Shown in pieces: positions 8,538 through 20,389 of a DNA stretch of 64,000 bases. Within the stretch, counting starts at the first letter, position 1, and each line of letters opens with the position of its first letter. The stretch is from an uncultured Verrucomicrobiota bacterium. Lineage in GTDB: Bacteria > Verrucomicrobiota > Verrucomicrobiia > Opitutales > Opitutaceae. Made by a program: the position numbers and the translations under genes. The stretch covers positions 62,001 to 126,000 of the forward strand of contig CAIUGM010000014.1 in NCBI GenBank assembly GCA_903898675.1, in the 5' to 3' direction. The notes beneath the pieces were generated by a model, which was given only the letters and a program-made list of their open reading frames with translations, was not told where the DNA came from and did no database searches.

Positions 8538-11500
8538 GCCTGTCCGAGCCATTCATCCGGCGGCCCGTCGCCACCACGCTGCTGACCGTCGGCATCGCGC
8601 TGGCCGGCATCCTGGCGTTCCAGCTGCTGCCGGTGTCGCCTTTGCCGCAGGTGGATTTCCCGACCATCCAGGTCAACGCCAACCTACCCGGTGCCAGCCC
8701 GGAGACGATGGCCGCCACCGTGGCGACTCCGCTGGAGCGGGCCCTCGGGCACATCGCCGGGGTCACCGAGATGACTTCGGGCAGTTCCCTTGGCTCCACA
8801 CAGATCACCCTGCAGTTCGACCTAAGCCGCGACATCGACGGCGCCGCGCGCGACGTGCAGGCCGCGATCAATGCCGCGCGGAGCCTGCTGCCGACCGGCC
8901 TGCCCAGCAATCCGACCTACCGCAAGGTGAACCCGGCCGACGCGCCGATCATCATCCTGTCCCTGACCTCAAAGGTCCTGAGCCGGGGCCAGATGTATGA
9001 TGCCGCCTCCACGGTGCTGGCCCAGTCGATCTCCCAGGTGGACGGGGTCGGCCAGGTGGGCATCGGCGGCAGCTCGTTGCCCGCCGTGCGCGTCGAGATG
9101 AACCCCACGGCGCTCAACCGTTACGGCATTGCGACTTCCACTGTGCGGACGGCGATCGCCAGCACCAACTCCAACCGGCCGAAAGGCTTTCTCGACGGCG
9201 CGACCCAGCACTGGCAAATCGCCGCCAACGACCAGGCGAAGGTCGCGGCCGACTACCTGCCCATCGTCGTGGCCTACCGCAACGGCACCCCGGTCCGGCT
9301 GGCCGATGTCGCCACGGTCGATGACTCGGTCCAGGACTTGCGCAACGGCGGCCTGGCCGATGGCAAGCCCGCCGTCCTGCTGTTCATCCGCCGCCAGCCC
9401 GGGGCCAACGTGATCGAGGTGGTGAACCGCGTGAAGGCCCTGCTGCCGATGCTGCGGGCCTCCATTTCCCCGGCCATCGACCTGGAGGTTTCATCCGACA
9501 GCACGACGACCATCCGCGCCTCGCTGCGTGACGTGGAGCGGACGCTGGTCATCGCGATCGCGCTCGTGATCATGGTTGTCTTCCTTTTTCTCCGCCGCTG
9601 GCGCGCCGCGTTGATACCCGCCGTCGCCGTGCCCGTGTCGCTCATCGGCACCTTCGGCATCATGTACCTGTGCGGGTACAGCCTCGACAACCTCTCGCTG
9701 ATGGCGCTCACGATCGCGACCGGTTTCGTCGTCGACGATGCGGTGGTGGTCCTGGAAAACGTCTCCCGGCATATCGAGGCGGGCATGGCGCCGTTCGAGG
9801 CGGCCATTCAGGGTGCGCGCGAAGTTGGTTTCACCGTGATTTCAATGAGCATCTCGCTCATCGCCGTCTTCGTGCCGATTTTGCTCATGGGCGGGATCAT
9901 CGGCCGGCTCTTCCGCGAATTCGCCGTCAGCCTCTCCGCCGCGATTTTGGTCTCGCTCGTGATCTCGCTGACCGCGACCCCGATGATGTGCGCCCGGCTG
10001 CTGCGGCCGGAGAGCGAGGAGAAACCCGGCCGCATCTCGCGTTACATCGAGGGTTTGTTCGAGCGGCTGCTGCACTTCTACGAGCGCACGCTGCGGTGGG
10101 CGCTCGCCCACCGCCGGCTCATGCTCTGCACCCTGGTCGGCACGGTGTTGCTCAACATCTACCTCTACGTGATCGTGCCGAAGGGCTTCATGCCGCAGCA
10201 GGACACCGGCCGCCTCCAGGGCAGTCTCATCGCCGACCAGGCCATTTCCTTCCAGGCGATGCAGACCAAGCTGGTAAACTTTGTCGGCATCCTCCGCCAG
10301 GACCCCGCCGTCGACCACGTGGTCGCCTTCACCGGCGGCGGCCAGCGCAACAACGCCTTCTTCTTCGTCATCCTGAAGCCGCTCGCGGAGCGGAAGGTCT
10401 CGGCGGAGGTCATCATCGCCCGCCTGCGGATCAACCTCGCGCACGTGCCCGGCGCCACCCTGTTCCTCCAAGCCGCGCAGGACGTCCGGGTGGGCGGCCG
10501 CGGCGCCAACGCCCAGTACCAATACACGTTGAGCGCCGACGACCTGAACGACCTGCGCGAGTGGGAGCCGAAGATCCGGCAGGCGCTGATCGCCCTGCCC
10601 GGGCTGGCGGATGTGAACAGCGACCAGCAGGACCTCGGCCTCCAGACCTCGCTGATCGTCGACCGGGATGCGGCGACGCGGCTGGGCGTCAATTTCGCGC
10701 AGCTCGATTCCACGCTCAACGACCTCTTTGGCCAGCGGCAGGTTTCCACCATCTACAATCCGCTCAACCAGTATCACGTCGTGATGGAGGTCGCCCCGCA
10801 GTATTGGCAAAACCCCACGGAATTGAACAACACCTACATCACGGCCGCCAATGGCGCTACAGTGCCGCTCTCCGCGTTCGCGCGCTGGGAACCGACCAAC
10901 ACCGCCCTCTCGGTGAACCACCAGGGCCAGTTCGTGGCGACCACGCTTTCCTTCAACCTCCCGTTGGGCGGGTCGCTGTCCACGGCTTCCAAGCTGGTCG
11001 AGGACACCATGCAGCGGCTCGGCGTGCCCGCCTCGATTCACGGCAGTTTCCAAGGCACCGCGCAGGCCTTTCAATCCTCCCTCTCCAACCAGCCGTACCT
11101 CATCCTCGCGGCGCTCGTCGCGGTCTACCTGGTGCTCGGCATCCTCTACGAGAGCCTGGTGCACCCGCTCACGATCATCTCCACCCTGCCCTCGGCCGGC
11201 GGCGGCGCGATCCTCGCCCTGCTCGTGACTGACACGGACTTCACGATCATCGCGCTGATCGGCGTCATTCTCCTCATCGGTATCGTGAAGAAGAACGCGA
11301 TCCTCATGATCGACTTCGCCATCGATGATCGCCGCCGCACGTGTGCGACGGCGGACGAGGCGATCTACCGGGCCTGCGTGCTCCGCTTCCGGCCGATTCT
11401 GATGACCACCATGGCCGCCCTCCTCGGGGCCGTGCCGCTGGCGATCGGTCACGGCGATGGTGCGGAATTGCGCCAGCCGCTGGGCATCGCGATCGTCGGC

Positions 11501-11650
11501 GGCCTCGTGGTCAGCCAAGTCCTCACCTTGTACACCACCCCGGTGGTGTACCTCTACATGGAGCGGCTGGGCGCCTGGGGCACCAGCCTGTGGCGCCGCG
11601 TCCGGCCCCAGTCCGCTCCCGCGCTGCCCGCCGACCAACCCATTTCATGA
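8534..11650 (+). CDS. RND multidrug efflux transporter, MdtC-like
   Basis: 1038 residues, homologous to the preceding pump throughout (start [21 protein letters not shown]). The proton-relay DD ([12 protein letters not shown]) and the helix-10 [10 protein letters not shown] segment are intact, so both partners look active for proton coupling. The start ATG overlaps the previous stop by 4 bp, and the stop overlaps the start of the channel gene by 4 bp (ATGA), so all three are translationally coupled. Periplasmic loop differences from the first pump are substantial, consistent with non-redundant subunits of a mixed trimer rather than a recent duplication. Confidence 0.93.
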   Translation: MSLSEPFIRRPVATTLLTVGIALAGILAFQLLPVSPLPQVDFPTIQVNANLPGASPETMAATVATPLERALGHIAGVTEMTSGSSLGSTQITLQFDLSRDIDGAARDVQAAINAARSLLPTGLPSNPTYRKVNPADAPIIILSLTSKVLSRGQMYDAASTVLAQSISQVDGVGQVGIGGSSLPAVRVEMNPTALNRYGIATSTVRTAIASTNSNRPKGFLDGATQHWQIAANDQAKVAADYLPIVVAYRNGTPVRLADVATVDDSVQDLRNGGLADGKPAVLLFIRRQPGANVIEVVNRVKALLPMLRASISPAIDLEVSSDSTTTIRASLRDVERTLVIAIALVIMVVFLFLRRWRAALIPAVAVPVSLIGTFGIMYLCGYSLDNLSLMALTIATGFVVDDAVVVLENVSRHIEAGMAPFEAAIQGAREVGFTVISMSISLIAVFVPILLMGGIIGRLFREFAVSLSAAILVSLVISLTATPMMCARLLRPESEEKPGRISRYIEGLFERLLHFYERTLRWALAHRRLMLCTLVGTVLLNIYLYVIVPKGFMPQQDTGRLQGSLIADQAISFQAMQTKLVNFVGILRQDPAVDHVVAFTGGGQRNNAFFFVILKPLAERKVSAEVIIARLRINLAHVPGATLFLQAAQDVRVGGRGANAQYQYTLSADDLNDLREWEPKIRQALIALPGLADVNSDQQDLGLQTSLIVDRDAATRLGVNFAQLDSTLNDLFGQRQVSTIYNPLNQYHVVMEVAPQYWQNPTELNNTYITAANGATVPLSAFARWEPTNTALSVNHQGQFVATTLSFNLPLGGSLSTASKLVEDTMQRLGVPASIHGSFQGTAQAFQSSLSNQPYLILAALVAVYLVLGILYESLVHPLTIISTLPSAGGGAILALLVTDTDFTIIALIGVILLIGIVKKNAILMIDFAIDDRRRTCATADEAIYRACVLRFRPILMTTMAALLGAVPLAIGHGDGAELRQPLGIAIVGGLVVSQVLTLYTTPVVYLYMERLGAWGTSLWRRVRPQSAPALPADQPIS

Positions 11651-13065
11651 AAGCCCAAAGTCTTCTCCCACTCAGCGCCGGACTGATCCTGCTCGTCGCG
11701 GCCGGTTGCGCCGTCGGCCCGGATTATCAGCGACCCGCGGTAACCGCGCCCGCCGCCTTCAAGGAAGCCGGCGACTGGAAACCCAGCGAGCCCGCCGAAC
11801 AGGTGCCGCGGGGGAAATGGTGGGAAATTTACGGTGATAATGTGCTCAACGGGCTCGAGGACCGCGTCGAGGTCTCGAGCAACACCCTCGCCATCGCGGA
11901 AGCCCAGTACCGGCAGGCGCAGGCGGCGGCCTCCATCGCGAACGCGTCGCTTTTTCCCTCCATCAGCGCCGACGGTTCCGCCACCCGCTCCAAGACCCCG
12001 GCGCGCGGCCCGACGCCCGCGTCGCTGGGCAACAGCTTCGGCGCCGGCCTCGCCGCCAGCTGGGAATTCGATCTCTGGGGCCGCGTGCGCCGCAGCGCGG
12101 AGGCCGGTCGCGCGACCGCCGAGGCCAGCGCCGCCGACCTCGAGTCGGTCCGCCTGAGCCTGCATGCAACGCTCGCCCAGACTTATTTCTCGCTCCGCGT
12201 CGCCGACACCCAGCTGCGGTTGTATGACCGGATCGTCGCGGACTTTCAGCGTTCGCTGAAAATCACGCAGAACCGTTATGCGCAGGGCGTCGACACCCGC
12301 GCCGATGTCGCCGCGGCCGAGACGCAGCTCAAGACCGCCCAGGCCCAGGCCATCGACCTGAGCCTGCAGCGCGCGCAACTCGAGCACGCCATCGCGATTC
12401 TGCTGGGCCAGCCGCCCGCGGCCTTCAGTCTCGCCCCGGCCGACCTCACCGTGCAGCCGCCGGCCCCGCCGGCCCTGATTCCTTCGCAGCAACTCGAGCG
12501 CCGCCCCGACATTGCGGCCGCCGAGCGCCGGCTCGCCGCCGCATCCGCCGGGATCGGCCTGGCCAAGGCGGGCTACTTCCCGGTGCTGTCGCTCTCCGGC
12601 TCCGCCGGCTATCAGGGTTCCCAATACCAGCATCTCTTCTCCGCCCCGAACGAACTCTGGTCCATCGGCGCCGGCGCGATCATGCCGCTCTTTGACGCCG
12701 GCAAGACCCGCGCCGAGGTCGCGCAGGCCCGCGGCGCCTACGATGTCAGCCTCGGCACCTACCGCCAGACTGTGCTCAGCGCCTTCCAGGAGGTGGAGGA
12801 CAACCTCTCCGCAGCGACGCTGCTGGCGAGCGAGGCCAAGGTGCAGGGCGAGGCGGTCGCCGCCGCCCGGCAATCCGCCACCATCACTCTCAACCAGTAC
12901 AAGGCCGGGACGGTGAGTTACATCGATGTAGTGACCGCCCAATCCACCCAGCTGAATGCGGAACGCACCGCGGTCGACCTGCTCGGTCGCCAGTTGAACG
13001 CCAGTGTGATCCTCTTCAAGGCCGCGGGTGGCGACTGGCACCGAAACGGCGAGGAGAAGCGCTGA
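11647..13065 (+). CDS. Outer-membrane efflux lipoprotein, OprM/NodT family
   Basis: 472 residues from the ATG at 11647. The signal peptide ends in a lipobox (LVAAGC, acylated Cys21), then the family N-terminus [10 protein letters not shown]. Two repeated outer-membrane-efflux halves follow, with long helices ([41 protein letters not shown]) and the conserved [29 protein letters not shown] segment. It provides the trimeric outer-membrane duct for the RND pumps encoded just upstream and completes a self-contained tripartite system. It overlaps the second pump gene by 4 bp. Confidence 0.93.
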   Translation: MKAQSLLPLSAGLILLVAAGCAVGPDYQRPAVTAPAAFKEAGDWKPSEPAEQVPRGKWWEIYGDNVLNGLEDRVEVSSNTLAIAEAQYRQAQAAASIANASLFPSISADGSATRSKTPARGPTPASLGNSFGAGLAASWEFDLWGRVRRSAEAGRATAEASAADLESVRLSLHATLAQTYFSLRVADTQLRLYDRIVADFQRSLKITQNRYAQGVDTRADVAAAETQLKTAQAQAIDLSLQRAQLEHAIAILLGQPPAAFSLAPADLTVQPPAPPALIPSQQLERRPDIAAAERRLAAASAGIGLAKAGYFPVLSLSGSAGYQGSQYQHLFSAPNELWSIGAGAIMPLFDAGKTRAEVAQARGAYDVSLGTYRQTVLSAFQEVEDNLSAATLLASEAKVQGEAVAAARQSATITLNQYKAGTVSYIDVVTAQSTQLNAERTAVDLLGRQLNASVILFKAAGGDWHRNGEEKR

Positions 13066-13096
13066 GCTCGCGCTTCGGCCCGGTCCGATCCTGGCT

Positions 13097-13165
13097 GTAG
13101 CCACAGGCCTCCGGGCCGGTGCTTCCGCCCGCAGAAGGCCGGCCGGCACGGATGCCGGCCGCTAC
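13097..13165. repeat. Intergenic GC-rich repeat, GTAGC...GCTAC ends
   Basis: Between the RND operon and the MacA-like gene lies a block beginning GTAGCCACAGGCC and ending GGCCGCTAC, with nested GGCCGG/CCGGCC stems. The ends match the GTAGC...GCTAC pattern seen in other elements here. The remaining sequence up to 13328 shows no gene; it is AT-richer and presumably holds the promoter of the next operon. Confidence 0.4.
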
Positions 13166-13328
13166 GTTCGACTCACCAGTCCAGAAACCCATCGCGCAAA
13201 TCTTATTGTTCCGTAACTTGCTCCCCCGCTTGGCGTCATAGCATTACCGTCGTCCATTCATCACCTGTATCCGGACGAAATTTGCATCATTCTTCCTTCG
13301 ACCCTGTCATCACTCACCCACCCCTTTT

Positions 13329-14741
13329 ATGGCTAAATCGAAAAGCTACGGCGGACTGGTTCTGGTCCTCGTCATTGTGGCCGCCGCCCTCGCCTGCGGC
13401 TGGTATTTCTGGCAGCAGAACGCCGACCGGCCGCCGGAGTACACCACGACCACCCTGACCAAGGGCGACCTGACCCAGACCGTCACCGCCACCGGGACGT
13501 TGCAGGCCGTCCTGACCGTCGACATCAGCAGCCAGATTTCCGGCAACATCGCCAAGCTCTACGTCGACTGGAATTCGCCAGTGAAAAAAGGCCAGGTGCT
13601 GGCCGAGATCGATCCCTCCAGTTACCAGACCGCGCTGAAACAGGCCGAGGGCCAGCTGGCCAACGCCAAGGCCAACTACGACCTGATGAAGGCCAACGCC
13701 GACCGCGAGCACAGCCTGTTTGAGAAAAAACTCGTTGCCCAAAGCGACCTGGATGCCGCCGACGCCCAGCTGGCCCAGGCCGCCGCGCAGGTTCAGATCC
13801 AGAATGCCAACTACGACACCGCAAAGGTGAACCTCGACCGCTGCACGATTTTCTCCCCGATCGACGGCAGCGTGATCTCCCGGAGCGTGGACGTCGGCAA
13901 CACCGTCGCCGCCAGCCTCAGTGCCCCCGTGCTGTTCCAGATCGCGCAGGACCTGACGAGCATGCAGATCGACGCGGCCGTGTCCGAGGCCGACATCGGC
14001 AATGTCCAGGAAAAGCAGCGCGTGACTTTCTCCGTCGACGCGTACCCGAACCGCCAGTTTCGCGGGGTCGTCTCGCAGATCCGCAACTCGCCGAAGACCT
14101 CCCAGAACGTCGTGATCTACGACACGATGATCGACGTGCGCAACGCGGAGCTGAAACTCAAGCCCGGCATGACCGCGAACGTCTCGATCGTGGTCGCCAC
14201 CCGTCCGGGGACCCTCAAGGTCGCCAACAGCGCGCTCCGCGTCCGCATCCCCGACGGCCTGCTGCCGCCGCCGAAACCCGCGGCCGACGCCAAGCCCGGG
14301 ACCGAGGCCAAGCCCGCCGCCAAGCCTTTGACCGATGAGGAGCGCCGGCAGAAGATCCAGGAACTCATGCGTGACGCCGGGTTTATCCGCGGCAACGGCC
14401 CGCCCTCGCCCGAGGTGATCGCCAAGATGCAGGAACTCGCCAAGGAGCGCGGCATTGAGCTGCCCGCGAGCCGCTGGGGTGGCGGCGACCGCGCCGCGGA
14501 CAACCAGCCGGTCACGCGCACCCTCTATCTCCTCGCCGGCACCGACCCCAAGACCGCCCACCCGGAACCCGTCACGGTCAAGCTCGGCATCACCGACGGC
14601 GCCGCCACCGAGGTGCTCGACGGCCTGAAGGAAGGCGATGTCGTGATCACCTCGGTGACCCTGCCCAACGCCAAGTCAGCCAACACCCCCGCCTCAAATC
14701 CCTTCGGCGGCGGCCAGCAGCAGGGCCCGCGGCGCTTCTGA
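13329..14741 (+). CDS. MacA-like periplasmic adaptor of an ABC efflux system
   Basis: 470 residues with one N-terminal transmembrane anchor (about 8-27) and HlyD/MacA domains: a lipoyl segment (TVDISSQISGNIAKLYVDWNSPVKKGQVLAEID), a helical hairpin at about 95-170 and a lower beta barrel. An extra 80-90-residue Lys/Pro/Ala-rich insertion (about 313-400, with KPAAKPLTDEERRQKIQEL) interrupts the C-terminal domain, which ordinary MacA lacks. Followed after 26 bp by an ATPase and then a permease of the MacB type, it would form a tripartite exporter with a TolC-like duct. No channel gene is directly attached; the TolC-like gene at 26741 is a candidate. Confidence 0.9.
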   Translation: MAKSKSYGGLVLVLVIVAAALACGWYFWQQNADRPPEYTTTTLTKGDLTQTVTATGTLQAVLTVDISSQISGNIAKLYVDWNSPVKKGQVLAEIDPSSYQTALKQAEGQLANAKANYDLMKANADREHSLFEKKLVAQSDLDAADAQLAQAAAQVQIQNANYDTAKVNLDRCTIFSPIDGSVISRSVDVGNTVAASLSAPVLFQIAQDLTSMQIDAAVSEADIGNVQEKQRVTFSVDAYPNRQFRGVVSQIRNSPKTSQNVVIYDTMIDVRNAELKLKPGMTANVSIVVATRPGTLKVANSALRVRIPDGLLPPPKPAADAKPGTEAKPAAKPLTDEERRQKIQELMRDAGFIRGNGPPSPEVIAKMQELAKERGIELPASRWGGGDRAADNQPVTRTLYLLAGTDPKTAHPEPVTVKLGITDGAATEVLDGLKEGDVVITSVTLPNAKSANTPASNPFGGGQQQGPRRF

Positions 14742-14767
14742 GGCCTGGGTCGCACTCACCTACCACC

Positions 14768-15529
14768 ATGGCTGCTGTCGTCCAACTCGAGGACATCCAC
14801 AAGATCTACGACTCCGGCGAGGTGCAGGTGCACGCCGTGCGCGGCGTGACGCTGCAGTTGCACAGGGGCGAGTTCATGGCGGTCATGGGCGCCAGCGGTT
14901 CGGGCAAGTCCACCCTGATGAACACGCTGGGCTGCCTCGACCGGCCGACCCGGGGTCGCTTCCTGCTGGATGGCGTCGATGTCGCGCAACTCGACCGCAA
15001 CGAGCTCGCCGACCTGCGCAACGAGAAGCTCGGGTTTGTCTTCCAGGGTTTTAATCTCCTCGCCCGCACCACGGCGCTCGAGAATGTCGAGCTGCCGATG
15101 CTCTACGGCCGGCGACGCGTCGGCGCTCGCGAGATGCGCGAACGGGCACTGCATTGCCTGGATATCGTCGGCCTCTCCGACCGCGCCGACCATTTCCCGA
15201 GCCAGCTCTCCGGCGGCCAGCAGCAGCGCGTCGCCATCGCCCGCGGGCTCGTGAACAACCCGCAGGTGCTCCTCGCCGACGAGCCCACCGGCAATCTCGA
15301 CAGCAAAACCTCGGTCGAGGTCATGGGCGTCTTCCAGCAGCTCAACGAGCAGGGCATCACCATCGTGATGGTCACGCACGAGCTGGACATCGCCCGCTAC
15401 TGCAAGCGCAACCTCATCATGCGCGACGGCTCCGTGGTGAGCGACATCGCCGTCACGAACCGCAGCATCGCCGAGGACGAGATGCGGCGCCTCCGCGAGG
15501 CCGAGTCCGCCGCCAAACTCACCGCCTGA
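14768..15529 (+). CDS. MacB/LolD-type ABC transporter ATP-binding protein
   Basis: 253 residues. Walker A is GASGSGKST at 41-49, the ABC signature [14 protein letters not shown] is intact, and Walker B plus D-loop is [13 protein letters not shown]. These match the MacB/LolD subfamily (the [16 protein letters not shown]-loop is diagnostic). In E. coli MacB the ATPase is fused to the permease; here the permease is a separate gene 13 bp downstream. The protein powers substrate transfer from periplasm to outer membrane or outside rather than transport across the inner membrane. Confidence 0.94.
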   Translation: MAAVVQLEDIHKIYDSGEVQVHAVRGVTLQLHRGEFMAVMGASGSGKSTLMNTLGCLDRPTRGRFLLDGVDVAQLDRNELADLRNEKLGFVFQGFNLLARTTALENVELPMLYGRRRVGAREMRERALHCLDIVGLSDRADHFPSQLSGGQQQRVAIARGLVNNPQVLLADEPTGNLDSKTSVEVMGVFQQLNEQGITIVMVTHELDIARYCKRNLIMRDGSVVSDIAVTNRSIAEDEMRRLREAESAAKLTA

Positions 15530-15542
15530 GCCGCCCGCCGCC

Positions 15543-16757
15543 ATGCATCTCGCCTCCACCTTCACCATCTCCTTCCGCGCCCTGCGCCGGAATGCCATGC
15601 GCTCGATCCTGACGGCGCTCGGCATCATCATCGGCGTCGGCGCCGTGATCGCGATGGTGAGCATCGGCAACGGTGCGAAGTCCATGGTCGAGGCCCAGAT
15701 CGCGGCGCTCGGGGAAAACGTCCTGCTCATCTTTTCCGGCAGCATCAGCCAGGGCGGCGCCCGCAGCGGGTCGTTCGGCGCGGGCACCCTGACCGTCGAC
15801 GATGCCGACGCGATCCAGCGCGAGGTCGGCACGGTCATCGCCGTCAGCCCCGAAGTGCGCACCGGCGCCCAGGTGCTGGCGAACGGCCTGAACTGGTCGA
15901 CCCAGATTCTCGGCGAGAGCGCCGACTACCTCGGCATCCGGCAATGGCCGCTGTCCGACGGCACGATGTTCTCCGAGGCCGACACGCGCAGCGTGGGCAA
16001 GGTGTGCATCATCGGCCAGACCATCGTCACGCAGCTTTTTCCCGACGGTTCGCCGATCGGCCAGACCCTCCGCATCCGCAACCAGCCCTTCAAGGTGGTC
16101 GGCATCCTCTCCGCCAAGGGGCTCTCCGTGCAGGGCGCGGACCAGGACGACCTGGTGATCGTGCCGTACACGAGTGCGATGAAGCGCGTGACCAAGCAGA
16201 CCATGCTGCGCTCGATCAACGTGCAGGCGTCGAGTCCCGACACGATCGTCAAGGCGCAGAACGACATCATCGCCCTGCTGCGCCAGCGGCACCGGACCAA
16301 CGAGCAGACCGATGACTTCACCGTGCGCAACCAGGAGGAAATCGCGCAGGCCGCCACTGCCACGTCGAATACCATGACGCTGCTGCTCGGCGCCATCGCC
16401 GGCGTTTCCCTGATCGTCGGCGGCATCGGCATCATGAACATCATGCTGGTGTCCGTCACCGAGCGCACGCGCGAGATCGGCATCCGCCTCGCCGTCGGCG
16501 CGCACGGGAGCGAGATCCAGGTGCAGTTTCTCACCGAGGCCGTCGTGCTCAGCGCCTTCGGCGGCGTGCTGGGGATTCTCCTCGGCATCGGCGCGTCGGA
16601 AATGCTCTCGCGGATCAACCACTGGCCCACGCTCGTGTCATCGACCGCGGTGGTCGTCGCCTTTTTCTTCAGCGCGGCCGTCGGCATGGTTTTCGGTTTC
16701 TACCCCGCGCGCAAAGCCTCCCTGCTCGATCCGATCGACGCGCTGCGGTACGAGTAG
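15543..16757 (+). CDS. MacB-type ABC permease (MacB_PCD and FtsX domains)
   Basis: 404 residues with the four-helix MacB topology: one N-terminal membrane segment (about 18-42, ILTALGIIIGVGAVIAMVSIG), a large periplasmic domain (about 45-270), then three C-terminal membrane helices of the FtsX domain, ending in FYPARKASLLDPIDALRYE, the usual family C-terminus. It completes the adaptor-ATPase-permease trio in one operon. Substrates of such pumps include macrolides, peptides and lipoproteins; nothing in the sequence decides among them. Confidence 0.93.
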   Translation: MHLASTFTISFRALRRNAMRSILTALGIIIGVGAVIAMVSIGNGAKSMVEAQIAALGENVLLIFSGSISQGGARSGSFGAGTLTVDDADAIQREVGTVIAVSPEVRTGAQVLANGLNWSTQILGESADYLGIRQWPLSDGTMFSEADTRSVGKVCIIGQTIVTQLFPDGSPIGQTLRIRNQPFKVVGILSAKGLSVQGADQDDLVIVPYTSAMKRVTKQTMLRSINVQASSPDTIVKAQNDIIALLRQRHRTNEQTDDFTVRNQEEIAQAATATSNTMTLLLGAIAGVSLIVGGIGIMNIMLVSVTERTREIGIRLAVGAHGSEIQVQFLTEAVVLSAFGGVLGILLGIGASEMLSRINHWPTLVSSTAVVVAFFFSAAVGMVFGFYPARKASLLDPIDALRYE

Positions 16758-16881
16758 GGATGGATTCTCGATTGGGGATTTTCGATTCTCGATTGATTCA
16801 AGCCGTGAGCTAAACGAGCGCTGCGGTCTGTATTTCCTGCCGTTAATCGAAAATCGAGAATACAAAATCGAAAATCCATCC
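16758..16881. repeat. Long inverted-repeat element, TTTTCGATT type (copy 1)
   Basis: Perfect 9-bp ends (GGATGGATT / AATCCATCC) enclose arms with repeated GATTCTCGATT and TTTTCGATT on the left and TTAATCGAAAATCGAG on the right. The loop of about 60 bp is not shared, but the arms are nearly the same as in the element at 40571-40702. The element directly follows the macB permease stop. The rest of the gap to 17049 contains a CCCGCC/GGCGGG-like stem and the promoter of the small gene. Confidence 0.7.
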
Positions 16882-17006
16882 TGTCCCACTTGTGGGAATC
16901 ATGGCTCCCGGCATCGCGTTTTTTGGCCCGCCGGGGCGGGCGTTGAATTTCCGCCCTTAATTTTATCTGCCTGCGTGCATTGGACTTAGCGAGGCGTGCC
17001 GGTCGT

Positions 17007-17022
17007 TGGCACGCCGCTAGCA
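17007..17022 (+). promoter_or_regulatory. Candidate sigma54 (-24/-12) promoter of the small exported protein gene
   Basis: TGGCACG-4-TAGCA places GG and GC exactly 12 bases apart, as sigma54 requires, followed by AAAG. The same motif with the same downstream AAA occurs before the genes at 23081 and 26741. Its left half is also one arm of a perfect GGCGTGCC/GGCACGCC hairpin (16993-17015), which could be a regulator site or chance. The predicted transcription start (about 17033) leaves only 17 nt of leader. Confidence 0.5.
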
Positions 17023-17049
17023 AAGAAGGTAAGCAACAAACAACCCGCC

Positions 17050-17322
17050 ATGAAAAACTCCCTCAAGTCCATTTCGCTGACTCTCGCCGCCGGTCTCGCC
17101 GGTGCGGCTTGCTTCACCCTCGCCAACGCCCAGTTCACCGCGACCCTGCCGAGCGACACCTTGTTCGCCATCGCGGCCTCGCTGGCCCTGATCGGTGGCG
17201 CCGCCGCAGATTATTCCCGCCGGCTCGAGCCGCTCACGCCCCGCCGCCAGTTGCTGCGTCCCGCCCTGCCCACCGGCACGGCCGCATCGTCCGCCAACCG
17301 CCTGGAGCGCCTCGCCGCCTGA
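17050..17322 (+). CDS. Small exported or membrane protein of unknown function
   Basis: 90 residues from the ATG at 17050. A signal peptide ends around LANA at 24-27, a second hydrophobic stretch runs 37-54 (DTLFAIAASLALIGGAAADY), and the C-terminus is basic (RRLEPLTPRRQLLRP). I do not recognise a family. It lies between the MacAB-type operon and a broken sigma54-type response regulator, and it has a well-matched -24/-12 promoter motif. It may therefore belong to an envelope stress or export regulon. The location of the mature protein (periplasm or inner membrane) is uncertain. Confidence 0.55.
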   Translation: MKNSLKSISLTLAAGLAGAACFTLANAQFTATLPSDTLFAIAASLALIGGAAADYSRRLEPLTPRRQLLRPALPTGTAASSANRLERLAA

Positions 17323-17428
17323 GTTTTCCGCGGCCTCGTCCCGGCGCCCCGCGCACCGGACCGCGGCCGCCGGCTCCCGCGGGTGTTGCCTTCTTGACAC
17401 CTGACTGGGCCCACTCGTCACTACCACA

Positions 17429-18808
<1,380 letters not shown>

Positions 18809-18893
18809 GGGAGACGCTTAACGCTTCCAGCTTACAAGCGCTCGCCATCCAGCGGTAGGGAACTTTATCCTGCAAACCACGACTCATTCCATC

Positions 18894-19760
18894 ATGCGAA
18901 ACCTTTGCGCCATGGCCGTCTTTCTCTTGCTCGCCAGTGCCGGCCTGGCCCTGGATCAGGCGGCTTACTCCGCGGCCGTGGCCCTCTACCACGGGCACAA
19001 ACCCCTCGAGGCCCAAAAGGCCTTCGAGGCCCTTGCGTCCACCGCCCCGGACAATGCCGATATCCAATTTTATCTCGGCCGGCTGGCGCTGCAGCGCGAT
19101 GACCGGGAAAAGGCCGTCAGCTACCTGGAGAAGGCCGCAACCCTTTCGCCCAACGACAGCCGCGTCCACCTCAAGTTGGGTGATGCCTATGGCATGACCG
19201 CGCAGAAGGCCGGATTCTTTGCGCAGATCGGCTGGGCGAAGAAATGCCAGGCCGAGTACGCCAAGTCCGTGGAGCTCGATCCCAAAAATATCGAGGCCCG
19301 CTGGAGCCTGATGGAATACTGCCTGCAGGCCCCCAGCATCGTCGGCGGCGGCCTCGACAAGGCGCTCGAGCAGGCGCAGGAAATCAAGAAACTCGATCCG
19401 GTCGAAGGCGGTGACGCGCTCGGCTCGGTTTACGCCGCCGACAAGAAATTCGACCTGGCGGTCGGCGAATACGAGGCCGTGCTAAGGATTAAGCCGGATG
19501 ATTACGACGCGCTCTATCAAACCGGCCGGATCGCGGTCCTGACCGGCGAGCGGACCGCCCGCGGTCTCGCCGCCCTGCAGCAGTGCCTCACCCTGCCAAC
19601 CCCGGAAGGCCAGCCACCCTACGCCGCCGTGCACTGGCGGATGGGCAATCTCCTCGAAAAGAAGGGCGACATGCCCGGCGCCCGCGCCGCCTACGAGGCC
19701 GCGCTCAAGGCCGATCCGAATTTCAAGCAGGCGGCCGAGGCGCTGAAGAAATTAAACTGA
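18894..19760 (+). CDS. Exported tetratricopeptide-repeat protein
   Basis: 288 residues with an N-terminal signal peptide (to about residue 20, LASAGLA). At least five TPR-like helical pairs follow; the clearest are DIQFYLGRLALQRDDREKAVSYLEKAATLSPND, the repeat ending in KSVELDPKNIEARW, and the final KGDMPGARAAYEAALKADPNFKQA. TPR proteins are scaffolds for protein-protein contacts, here presumably periplasmic. The gene starts 85 bp after the chimeric pseudogene and shares no operon with what follows. No enzymatic domain is visible. Confidence 0.8.
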   Translation: MRNLCAMAVFLLLASAGLALDQAAYSAAVALYHGHKPLEAQKAFEALASTAPDNADIQFYLGRLALQRDDREKAVSYLEKAATLSPNDSRVHLKLGDAYGMTAQKAGFFAQIGWAKKCQAEYAKSVELDPKNIEARWSLMEYCLQAPSIVGGGLDKALEQAQEIKKLDPVEGGDALGSVYAADKKFDLAVGEYEAVLRIKPDDYDALYQTGRIAVLTGERTARGLAALQQCLTLPTPEGQPPYAAVHWRMGNLLEKKGDMPGARAAYEAALKADPNFKQAAEALKKLN

Positions 19761-19776
19761 GCCGTCAGAAACTTTT

Positions 19777-19920
19777 TTAACCACGGATTACTCGAATTAA
19801 GACGGATTGACTTACGGTTTCTGCTCTGCGGAAAGTGAGAAACTCCATCATCAGCTGCAGGATGGCAGTCAAAGACTCCGGGTTCGGTTATTCGTGTTAA
19901 TCGGCGTAATCCGTGGTCAA
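19777..19920. repeat. Inverted-repeat element, ACCACGGATTAC type
   Basis: TTAACCACGGATTAC on the left and GTAATCCGTGGTCAA on the right match at 14 of 15 positions around about 114 bp. The same core occurs at 21718, 32881 and 38527. No gene is visible in the 239 bp between the TPR gene and the DCC gene. Confidence 0.7.
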
Positions 19921-19999
19921 AACTCCGAAGAATTGGATGTAAGGTCAGTTATATTTCATCCCTTGCGACTCACGCACTCGGGCTGCATGTTCCCCGGCC

Positions 20000-20389
20000 A
20001 TGCCCGCCCCGCGCTACCGCGTCGCCTCACCTCCGCCGGAGCGATCCCTGCTGCTCTACGACGGCGAGTGCCGCTTCTGCCAGGTTTGGGCGGGACGCTG
20101 GCGCACGAGCTTCGCCGGCCGGCTGGATGTCGCGCCGTCGCAAAGCGAACGCGGACGTTTTCCCGAGATTCCGGTCGCAGCCTATGGCGAGGCGCTCCAA
20201 TTGGTCGAACCGGACGGCGCGGTTTACTCCGGGGCCTACGCCGCCTTGCGCGCCCGGGCTGCCGGCAGCGGACGGCGCGGCTTACTGCTGCCTTGGTATG
20301 AATCCGTACCGGGCATGGCCGGGCTCATGGATTTCGGCTATCGCATCGTGGCTCGCAATCGCCGGGTTTTCTCTATGCTCATGCGCTGA
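20000..20389 (+). CDS. DCC-family (DUF393) thiol-disulfide oxidoreductase-like protein
   Basis: 129 residues. The family's defining N-terminal motif is YDGECRFC at 20-27, giving a C-x2-C pair (C24, C27) in a thioredoxin-like fold, and the C-terminal LMDFGYRIVARNR segment is also typical. The biochemical role of DCC proteins is poorly known; the CxxC suggests redox activity. The stop overlaps the start of the next gene by one base (TGATG), so it is translated together with a methyltransferase. The start at 20000 was taken because MPAPRYRVAS leads directly into the first beta strand. Confidence 0.82.
   Translation: MPAPRYRVASPPPERSLLLYDGECRFCQVWAGRWRTSFAGRLDVAPSQSERGRFPEIPVAAYGEALQLVEPDGAVYSGAYAALRARAAGSGRRGLLLPWYESVPGMAGLMDFGYRIVARNRRVFSMLMR

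Noticed and set aside
9842-11638. Minus-strand open frame of 598 codons under the second RND pump
   Set aside because: Same composition artefact; no start signal or domain.
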